Shown here: one piece after another, positions 56,905 through 64,000 of the stretch
Position numbering within the stretch: the stretch's first letter is position 1
Layout of the letters: each line of letters starts with the position of its first letter
NCBI RefSeq assembly: GCF_013276795.1
Contig: NZ_VMLR01000003.1
Span: forward strand, 434,001 to 498,000
Length of the DNA stretch: 64,000 nt
Direction: 5' to 3'
Origin: Streptococcus sp. 2342
GTDB taxonomy: Bacteria > Bacillota > Bacilli > Lactobacillales > Streptococcaceae
Translations under genes and position numbers: made by a program
Notes under the pieces: model-generated
Database searches by the model: none
The model's input: only the letters and a program-made list of their open reading frames with translations
Told to the model about the DNA's origin: nothing

Positions 56905-59013
56905 ATGTCTAGTTTCAAAGAAAAATTACCACTATTCCAAGCAAATGACATCCAAATTTCTAATGATGTCAATACGGTTTGGTCTATCGCTAACACTCTT
57001 AGAGGAGCTTATCGAGCAGATAAGTATCGCGATGTCATTATTCCAATGTTTGTCCTGACTCGTTTAGAAGCTGCCTTGCTGCCAACCAAGGATCAGGTGG
57101 TAGCACAATACAAAGCAAATCCCAATACACCTGAGAAAGTGTTGGAGAAACTTTCAGGCTATCGTTACTACAATGTTAGTCCTTTTACGTTGGAAAATCT
57201 TCAAAACGATCCAAATGCAATCGAGGAGAATTTTCTAGCCTATCTGGATGGCTATTCCTATCGTGTCAAGGACATCATTGAAAACCTAAAATTTAAAGAG
57301 CAAGTCCGTACCCTGGCCCAGAGTGGTCGCCTTTTCACGGTTATTAAAAAGTTCTCTCAAATTGATTTGTCTCCAAGTTCAGTCGACTCTATGCGTATGG
57401 GATACATGTTCGAGGATATCATCCGCCGATTTTCTGAAAATGAGGAAGCGGGGTCTCACTATACCCCTCGTGAGGTTATTGCTCTGATGGTCAACCTCCT
57501 CTTGATTGAGGCAGACGAAGAACTTTTTGTTGATAAAAAAGAGTTGAAAATACTAGACATGGCGGCTGGAACTGGGGGAATGCTGGCTACAGCTAAAAGC
57601 TATATCCGTCAGTTGAATACAGGAGCCACTGTCCGACTCTTTGGTCAGGAAGTTTTACCTGAAACCTTTGGGATTGGTCGTGCAGATATGCTAATTCGTC
57701 AGGAAGACTCTGACTATTTCGTGAAGGTAGATACCTTAAAAGATCCAGATCCTTTCCCAGATACTAAAATGAGCTTTGTCATCGCTAACCCTCCCTTCGG
57801 TCAAGCTTGGGGTGGTAAGGATGCGGATGATGGGGTTGAGGATGCAGTTAAGAAAGATCATCAACTCTTTGACAAAACAGAAGGTCGTCAAGGTCGTTTT
57901 GTCGCGACTCCAGGAACTGGAGATGCTCAACTACTCTTCCATCTTCATGCTCTTGCAAAATTAGAAGAAAATGGTCGTGCAGCCATCATTTCAAATGGGT
58001 CTCCCCTCTTTTCAGGTGGGACATCATCGGGAGAAAGTCAGATTCGCCGTTATATCCTTGAGAATGATTTGCTAGAAGCTATAGTCGCTCTTCCAGGTCA
58101 ATTTTTCTATAACACAGGGATTGGGATTTATATCTGGATTTATAATAAAAACAAGTCTCCTGAGCGCCAGAATAAGGTTCAATTTATCGATGCGACGGAG
58201 GAGTTTATTCCTCTACGTAAATCTCTAGGTCAAAAACGCCGTGAGTTGTCCCAAGATAATATCCGTCAGATCCTTCGCTGGTACGATGATTTTCAAGAAA
58301 ATGACCATGTAAAAATCTTTGACAATCAAGAGTTTCTCTATCGAGAGTTTACAGTTATGCAACCTCTGCAACGTCGTGGCCAGATAAGCGAAGAAACAAT
58401 TGAGAAAGCGAAAAGCGTTCCTTTCCTAGCTAAACTATTTGATGAATACAAGTACCAAGAATTGCTAGAGATGGAACCACGTTCAGCCAAGGATGAGAAA
58501 AAATTACAGGATCTTGTAGCTGGTAAGATCAAGCAAGAAGCTATCCTGACAGCTCTTGCTAAGGGAAGCTCTGATAAGACCTATCCTAACTTTGAGAACT
58601 TTGCCCAAGTCATCAAGGACTTGCTGGGAGAGTTTAAGCTTACGCCTGCCAATGTCAATGCGCTAGCCTTAGCTATGAGTGAAATGGACAAAACAGCAGA
58701 AGTTATCCGAACCAAGAGGAAAGACAAGGCAAATGAGATTGCCGATGGGATTGTCTATGATAAGACCACCAAGGACAGTGAAATCGTTAAGCTGACAGAG
58801 GATGTGGAAACCTACTTTGCGCGTGAGGTCTATCCCCATGTACCTGACGCCCACTACTGGTTTGATGAGGAAAAGGGCTATGGAGCCGAGATTCCTTTTA
58901 CCCGCTATTTCTATCACTACCAAGCACCAGAGAGTGCTGAGAAGTTATTGGCAGAGTTCTATGACTTGGAAGCAGAACTACAGACTCTCTTGGAGGAACT
59001 AAAACATGACTAG
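56905..59013 (+). CDS. hsdM: Type I restriction-modification system, methyltransferase subunit
   Basis: HsdM methylates adenine at the site chosen by HsdS. The 702-residue protein has an N-terminal helical domain (about 1-165) and the N6_MTase part. SAM motif I is LDMAAGTGGMLAT (about 217-229), preceded by GSHYTPREVIALMV; motif IV is NPPFGQAWGG (about 295-304). A C-terminal extension of about 200 residues (from GRISE... onward) makes it longer than classic HsdM (about 500), as in a subgroup of streptococcal systems. It overlaps hsdS by 8 bp. Confidence 0.94.
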   Translation: MSSFKEKLPLFQANDIQISNDVNTVWSIANTLRGAYRADKYRDVIIPMFVLTRLEAALLPTKDQVVAQYKANPNTPEKVLEKLSGYRYYNVSPFTLENLQNDPNAIEENFLAYLDGYSYRVKDIIENLKFKEQVRTLAQSGRLFTVIKKFSQIDLSPSSVDSMRMGYMFEDIIRRFSENEEAGSHYTPREVIALMVNLLLIEADEELFVDKKELKILDMAAGTGGMLATAKSYIRQLNTGATVRLFGQEVLPETFGIGRADMLIRQEDSDYFVKVDTLKDPDPFPDTKMSFVIANPPFGQAWGGKDADDGVEDAVKKDHQLFDKTEGRQGRFVATPGTGDAQLLFHLHALAKLEENGRAAIISNGSPLFSGGTSSGESQIRRYILENDLLEAIVALPGQFFYNTGIGIYIWIYNKNKSPERQNKVQFIDATEEFIPLRKSLGQKRRELSQDNIRQILRWYDDFQENDHVKIFDNQEFLYREFTVMQPLQRRGQISEETIEKAKSVPFLAKLFDEYKYQELLEMEPRSAKDEKKLQDLVAGKIKQEAILTALAKGSSDKTYPNFENFAQVIKDLLGEFKLTPANVNALALAMSEMDKTAEVIRTKRKDKANEIADGIVYDKTTKDSEIVKLTEDVETYFAREVYPHVPDAHYWFDEEKGYGAEIPFTRYFYHYQAPESAEKLLAEFYDLEAELQTLLEELKHD

Positions 59014-60322
59014 GATGAAAGAGAGTGGCATTGACTGGATCGGACAGATACCAGAAGAGTGGGAGATTTCTAAAATAAAATTCACAACACAGCTTAATGG
59101 TAGAATTGGTTGGCAAGGATTAACATCAGCTGAATATAAAGAAGAAGGACCATATTTAATTACTGGAACTGACTTTCACAATGGAACAATTAATTTTGAA
59201 ACAGCTGTACATATTGATGAAAAACGTTGGTCAGAAGCTTCACAGATTCAAGTTGAAAATGGTGACTTACTAATTACGAAAGATGGTACGGTAGGTAAAG
59301 TAGCTATTATTTCAGGGCTTGATGATAAAGCTTCGTTAAATAGTGGTGTGTTAAGAATCCAAACAATTGATGAGATTGATAGAAGATTTTTATACTATGT
59401 TTTACTGTCAGATGAATTTTGGATGTGGTTTAACTATACAAATTCAGGAGCTAGCACTATTTTACATTTATATCAAAATGTATTTGATGAATTTACTTTT
59501 ACCTTTCCCCAAAAAAATGAACAACAAAAAATCGCTGATTTCCTAGACAAGAAAACTGCCCAGATGGATAAGGTGAAAGTACTACTAGAGAAGCAAATTC
59601 AAAAACTCAAAGACTACCGAGCTAGCTTGATTTATGAAACCGTCACAAAAGGATTGGATAAAACAGTCCCCATGAAAGATTCAGGTATCGACTGGGTTGG
59701 ACAGGTGCCTCAAGGGTGGGGAGTGAATCGACTAAAGTACCTGGCAAATAAAATTGGAAGTGGTAAGACTCCATTGGGAGGATCTGGAATTTTTGAAGAA
59801 ACGGGAATATTATTTATACGAAGTCAAAATATTTATAATGGATTAATACTTTTAGAAGATAAAGCAACTTATATTAATAGAAATATTCATCAACAGATGA
59901 TTGGAACTTGCGTTAAAAAAAATGATATTTTATTAAATATAACAGGAGCTTCTATTGGAAGAGTAGCAAAATATGATTTAGATATAGAGGCAAATGTTAA
60001 TCAACATGTTTGCATTATTAGAAGTAATAGGTATGTATTACCAGATTATTTAATGTATTTTATTATGTCTGAATTCGGACAGTTTATGATTAAAACTCAT
60101 CAAATTAGCGGAAATAGGGAAGGATTGAGTTTTGAGAATATTGGAAATTTTAAAATAATTGCTCCAGGATTAGACTATCAGTATGAAATTAGTCAGTATT
60201 TAAACAAAAAAATGTTGACAATTAATCAGATGATAAAAACAAAAGAGCAACAAATTGCAAATATCAACAAACAACGACAAACTCTTATTTATGATTATGT
60301 GACAGGGAAGAAAAGGGTTTAG
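59006..60322 (+). CDS. hsdS: Type I restriction-modification system, specificity subunit
   Basis: HsdS recognises the two-part DNA target. The 438-residue protein has two target-recognition domains, each introduced by a repeated segment: KESGIDWIGQIPEEWE (about 5-20) and KDSGIDWVGQVPQGWG (about 225-240). Each is followed by a long helix (QQKIADFLDKKTAQMDKV, about 174-191, and the C-terminal EISQYLNKKMLTINQM). The domain interiors are AT rich and unlike the flanking hsdM, as expected for exchangeable recognition domains. No inverted second hsdS or recombinase gene is seen, so a phase-variable shuffle is not supported here. Confidence 0.94.
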   Translation: MTRMKESGIDWIGQIPEEWEISKIKFTTQLNGRIGWQGLTSAEYKEEGPYLITGTDFHNGTINFETAVHIDEKRWSEASQIQVENGDLLITKDGTVGKVAIISGLDDKASLNSGVLRIQTIDEIDRRFLYYVLLSDEFWMWFNYTNSGASTILHLYQNVFDEFTFTFPQKNEQQKIADFLDKKTAQMDKVKVLLEKQIQKLKDYRASLIYETVTKGLDKTVPMKDSGIDWVGQVPQGWGVNRLKYLANKIGSGKTPLGGSGIFEETGILFIRSQNIYNGLILLEDKATYINRNIHQQMIGTCVKKNDILLNITGASIGRVAKYDLDIEANVNQHVCIIRSNRYVLPDYLMYFIMSEFGQFMIKTHQISGNREGLSFENIGNFKIIAPGLDYQYEISQYLNKKMLTINQMIKTKEQQIANINKQRQTLIYDYVTGKKRV

Positions 60323-60375
60323 AAGTGTGACTTGTATTTAGTTGACACAAGTGAATGATAGGACGGTCTTACAAT

Positions 60376-63135
60376 ATGGAAGAAAATTATAGTTTATCTG
60401 TATCTAAAATAAAGAAATCTATTAACGAAAATTCTTTAATCTTATTCGTTGGTGCAGGGATATCAGCTAATTAAAATTTGCCGACTTGGAAAGAATTAAT
60501 TCGATCATTAGAAAATGAGTTGAACTTACCAGAAGAAAAAATAAAAGATCCCCTAAGAGTTGCTCAATATTATTATGATACTTTTGGAAAAAATCAGTAC
60601 ACAAAAAAGATTGAGGAAGTTTTCTTTAGTAAGGGTACAAGTAAACCAAATGAGTTACACAAATTAATAGAAAAAATAGCACCAAAACATATTATCACGA
60701 CAAACTATGATTCACTTATGGAGAGTCAGTTTGAAAGTGGTTTGTTAAAGTATAATGTAGTCGCAGAGGATAAAGATATTCCTTATACGAGCTCGGAAAG
60801 GTATTTGATTAAAATGCATGGCGACTTCAATAAGAAGAATATCGTTTTAAAAGAAGATGATTACTTAGACTACACTTTGAATTTTCCGATGATTTCAACC
60901 TTAATACAGTCGCTGATAATGAACCATACCTTATTGTTTGTAGGTTATTCTCTAGGTGATTCAACTTTTAATTCTATATTTCGATTAATTCAAAATACAT
61001 TTAAATTGGATGCTAAAAACGCTTATTTTTACACACCTGAAGAACCTCCAACAATTATCCGAGATTATTACAAAAAACAAGGAATTATTATTGTCTCTAA
61101 CGGAAAACTTCTTGCTGAAGGAGTGGTGGAAGAAGGGAATAATTTATTCCTAAGGACAAAGGAGTTCTTAGAATCTCTATCTAAAAATAGAAATGGAGAA
61201 ATAAATAATTCTAATGATTTATGGAATCAACTTGCTTTCTTAGATAGACTCAATTTTATTGATTCGAATGATTTTTCAAGATATTCCTATTTAAGAGGAA
61301 GGGCTTTAATAAGGAATGATGAATATCGTTGGCTTGGAAATGATAGAGTAAGATTTGAAATTCAGGATAATGAAGAATTACGAAATATAGTATGTAAAAA
61401 ATCTCTTTTAACTCGTTTTTTGAATATAGATATTAATGAATCTAGAGATTTAAAAGTAAATAACTTTTTAAGTGAAGCTTTTAGAATGTATGAAGAAAAA
61501 AAATATTCTTTAGCAAAAGCAAAATTCAGAGAGTTAGCAAATACAGCGTTTCGTCAGAAAGACTATTTTAATTTTCTAGTGTGTGAATTTAATTTCAAGC
61601 ATATTCCTACTCATTTTTTTGATGGAACAAAAGAATTAAGCTATGCTGCCCCTCTATATGATGGAGAGTTAAATGAATTAACTGAACAAATTATTAATTC
61701 GGTTACAGGGGATGAGAAAAGGATTATAGAATTTTTTAGAGATTCAATACTCAATCTCAATTTTTTATATCGAAAATTAGAAACGATTAATGAACTATTT
61801 GATAAAATTCGTGAAGAGCATGAAAGTTACAGGAGAGGAGGTTGGTCTTTTAATGATCATCTTTTTAATGCGGAATTTGCGATAAAAAATCTTTATAATT
61901 TTTTAAAATTAAATTGTTTATGTCTTGAACATTACCATATTTACAAATCAATTATTAATAGATATTTAGAAATATTATTACTCAGTTATGATAATTCATA
62001 TGTAAATACTGAAAAAAGTATTTTTGATAGAACGGCCTCGTGTATTAGAAATCTTGATTTGGATGATGTTCAATTAATTCTTCCTAGTATAGATTTTAAG
62101 GTTGTAAATTTATATTTTAGAAACTATTCGTTTAGCAAAATAAAAGTTACTGATAAAGCGAAAGACTTCTTGTTGGAACGAATTATTCATCTGCAAAAAA
62201 GAGCTGAGACGACGGAGACGATGGAGGTTGAGAGTCATAGAGAGCTTAGAAATATGCTAACTTTTCTTCCTCTTATTGATGATATAGAAGCACATAGAAT
62301 AGTGGATATTTTAGATAGTCAAACATTGTATTATAGTTGGAGTCAAGAAATTGAAGGACTTATTAAAATTGTTCTTGATAATAAAGACGATATTAAGAGT
62401 ACTTTATTGCAATCTAGGATAGTTAATATTGTTAATAAACATTTAAATGACATTTTGGAGAATGATTTATCATCATATAATTCAGCGTATCCATTATATT
62501 CTCGGTTATTGGAATACTGTTCAACTGAAGAAGAAACTGCGAAAGTAGTGCTTGAAAAGCTAAATATAGATATTTTAAAAATTAAATATCAAAATAATGA
62601 TGTTAAAGATATTATGGAGTATTCTGATTTGGTGTGTCATTTATTTAAAAATCTTGAAGAGGACATTAAACATGAAATTCTCGAACTTCTAAGCGCTTAT
62701 GAGGATTCAGAAAACATAAATTACCACAAAGTAATCAAACTGATGCTTTATGAAGTGTATGATTTTCCTAAGATACAAAATCAAATATACCAGTACTTGA
62801 TTAAAAGAATTAATGAAAATCAGGAGGATGGTGTAAAGAGTTTCCCAAATCCAAGAGAAAAATCAGTGGAAGATTTATATACTCTAAGTAGTGAAGGATA
62901 TTTTTCTGATTTTGATATTTTAAAAGATATCAAAGTAGATATTAGAGGTCTTTATCCTGAAATAGATTGGACTTGGTACAGGGATAGAAGTGAGAATGTT
63001 ATTCATCGTTTGTTGGAGTATAGAACCCCAAATAATATTAAAAGTAATTTTTCAAAAAATGAAGAAGATAATAAATTAATCGATGAGTATATTATAAAAA
63101 GTCTTGATGAAGAAAAAATCATGTTTAATAAATGA
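60376..63135 (+). pseudogene. SIR2-domain protein, interrupted by one in-frame stop
   Basis: From ATG 60376 the frame reads MEENYSLSVSKIKKSINENS, then LILFVGAGISAN, then TAA at 60472-60474, then NLPTWKELIRSLENEL and on without a break to 63135 (885 codons after a TTG at 60478). GAGIS is the NAD-binding motif of SIR2 proteins, and the rest of the domain follows after the stop: TTNYDSLMES, KMHGDF (catalytic His) and LFVGYSLGDSTFNSI. TCA to TAA is a simple explanation. The remaining roughly 650 residues are helical, with no recognised domain, as in DSR-type anti-phage sirtuins. The gene is very AT rich and sits between hsdS and hsdR. Unless the stop is read through, the NAD site is lost. Confidence 0.85.
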
Positions 63136-63151
63136 TAGAAAGTGAGAAGCT

Positions 63152-64000
63152 ATGGCAAATTTGGGCTTGAAGGAGCGCTATGATTTCCAACAGTGGATTA
63201 TCAAAGATTTGAGAGATAAGAATGACTATATTCAGCGGGACGCTACTTGCTACGATCCTAGATTAGCCATGGATGTGGAACTCCTATGGAATTTTCTGAT
63301 GGAGACCCAAGAGGAGACCATGGACTATCTCCTTAAAAAGCTTAGCAAGGAGACAATCGTCAATCTGATTAATAAAGAAATCGTCAAGGGTGGCTTTTTA
63401 TTCGCCTTAAAAGAGGGTGTCTTTATTGAAAATAAACAACTTCGTCTTCTTTATCGTAAACCTGCGACTAGTTTTAATGAAAAGGCTGTTCAACAATACC
63501 AAGCCAATTGTCTATCTGTTATGGAAGAAGTGGTTTACGAGGAGAGCGACCGCATTGACCTTGTTATCTTTATCAATGGATTAGCACTATTTGCTATCGA
63601 ACTTAAGTTTAATCCCAGTGGTCAGTCTGTACAGGATGCTATCAGGCAGCTCAAGGGACGCAATCCTAAGAATCGTCTTTTCCGTTTTGAACAGGGAGTC
63701 TTGGCTTCCTTTGCAGTGGATACCCTAGAAGTCTATATGACGACGCAATTGAAAGGACAAGAAACCTATTTTCTACCTTTTAATGTGGGGAAAGGGGAAG
63801 GTATTGAGATGGGAAGTGGCAACCCTCACAACCCTGATGGTGTCGATACAGACTACTTGTGGCTTGATGTCTTGACCAAGGATAGTATTCTCCAGTTAAT
63901 AGAGAGTTTTATCTTTTTTGAGATGGATAAGCATAAAAAGAAGACCCTGATTTTCCCGAGATACCATCAGCGAAGAGCAGTTAGCCGTCTCCTAGAGGAC
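63152..64000 (+). CDS. hsdR: Type I restriction endonuclease subunit HsdR, 5' part
   Basis: The frame is open from ATG 63152 to the right edge (283 codons seen). A weak site (AAAGTGAGAAG) precedes the start. The N-terminal nuclease domain shows the PD-(D/E)xK pattern: DLVIFINGLALFAIELKFNPSGQSVQDAIRQLKG, with Asp near residue 134 and the ExK (ELK) near 150-152. Later segments ending KKKTLIFPRYHQRRAV fit the link to the helicase motor, including the conserved YHQ near residue 271. The ATP motor lies beyond the window. Base composition returns to that of hsdM after the AT-rich SIR2 gene. Confidence 0.92.
   Translation, partial: MANLGLKERYDFQQWIIKDLRDKNDYIQRDATCYDPRLAMDVELLWNFLMETQEETMDYLLKKLSKETIVNLINKEIVKGGFLFALKEGVFIENKQLRLLYRKPATSFNEKAVQQYQANCLSVMEEVVYEESDRIDLVIFINGLALFAIELKFNPSGQSVQDAIRQLKGRNPKNRLFRFEQGVLASFAVDTLEVYMTTQLKGQETYFLPFNVGKGEGIEMGSGNPHNPDGVDTDYLWLDVLTKDSILQLIESFIFFEMDKHKKKTLIFPRYHQRRAVSRLLED

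Noticed and set aside
59006..60322. Phase-variable hsdS by inversion
   Set aside because: No second hsdS copy, inverted recognition domains or recombinase gene are present in the window.
60478..63135. Intact SIR2-like gene starting at TTG 60478
   Set aside because: No RBS precedes this TTG, and the NAD-binding GAGIS motif lies in the same frame before the TAA, so the true gene starts at 60376 and is interrupted.

Overview
The window is a 64 kb piece of a low-GC streptococcal chromosome, most likely from the Streptococcus mitis/pneumoniae group. Evidence: MapZ next to gnd and a RitR-type orphan regulator (Asn53 and Cys128), a choline-binding cell-wall protein, a complete mevalonate operon, a FabT-controlled fab/acc cluster using FabK and FabM, and three BOX intergenic repeats. 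From memory, two features argue against a typical S. pneumoniae chromosome: the AlkD-like gene runs straight into tig, without the mannitol and cbpF/cbpG genes, and prfC is followed by an exporter/sstT/corA/yqeG-yqeH block that lies far away in pneumococcus. S. mitis or a close relative fits best. No rRNA, tRNA, CRISPR array, prophage or complete insertion sequence was seen.

Layout. 1-4.3 kb: end of mapZ, gnd-ritR, a choline-binding protein. 4.35-8.2 kb: mvaK1-mvaD-mvaK2-fni with overlapping genes. 8.2-11.2 kb: a LiaFSR-like envelope-stress operon and an AlkD-like gene. 11.3-20.1 kb: tig, convergent recD2, lepB and rnhC, then divergent zapA-cvpA-mutS2. 20.2-23.6 kb: a glycine riboswitch with an AGCS symporter, an AhpD-like protein and a TehA-like transporter. 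23.6-26.8 kb, minus strand: lysC, a DUF956 gene and T-box-controlled serS. 27.2-37.8 kb: fatty-acid synthesis from fabM to accA with two FabT boxes. 37.9-43.5 kb, minus strand: efp-yqhY-nusB and gatCAB, with a duplicated gatB 3' fragment and an inserted membrane gene between them. 43.6-44.0 kb: a probable unannotated type I toxin-antitoxin locus. 44.2-49.2 kb: prfC, a hairpin array, an aromatic-acid exporter, sstT and a short MscS. 49.3-56.0 kb: corA, then yqeG-yqeH-yhbY-nadD-yqeK-rsfS, a methyltransferase and tmcAL. 56.1-56.7 kb: yefM-yoeB. 56.9-64.0 kb: a type I restriction-modification locus, hsdM-hsdS-(SIR2 gene)-hsdR.

How the parts work together. Most of the window is housekeeping: isoprenoid precursors, type II fatty-acid synthesis under FabT, ribosome assembly and silencing, Glu-tRNA(Gln) amidation, DNA repair and division-site placement. 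The accessory content is concentrated at three places. The prfC upstream gap holds a 33-codon holin-like toxin with a convergent antisense RNA. The gatB downstream gap holds a duplication that records an insertion. The right end is a defence locus in which an AT-rich SIR2-domain gene sits between hsdS and hsdR and is broken by a single in-frame TAA just after its GAGIS motif.

Unexplained structured DNA includes three tandem stem-loops with matching 7-nt loops downstream of prfC, a 133-nt multibranched inverted-repeat element between yqeH and yhbY, a RUP-like element that contributes the rsfS stop codon, and an exact 23-bp tandem duplication of an extended -10 box before the TehA-like gene.
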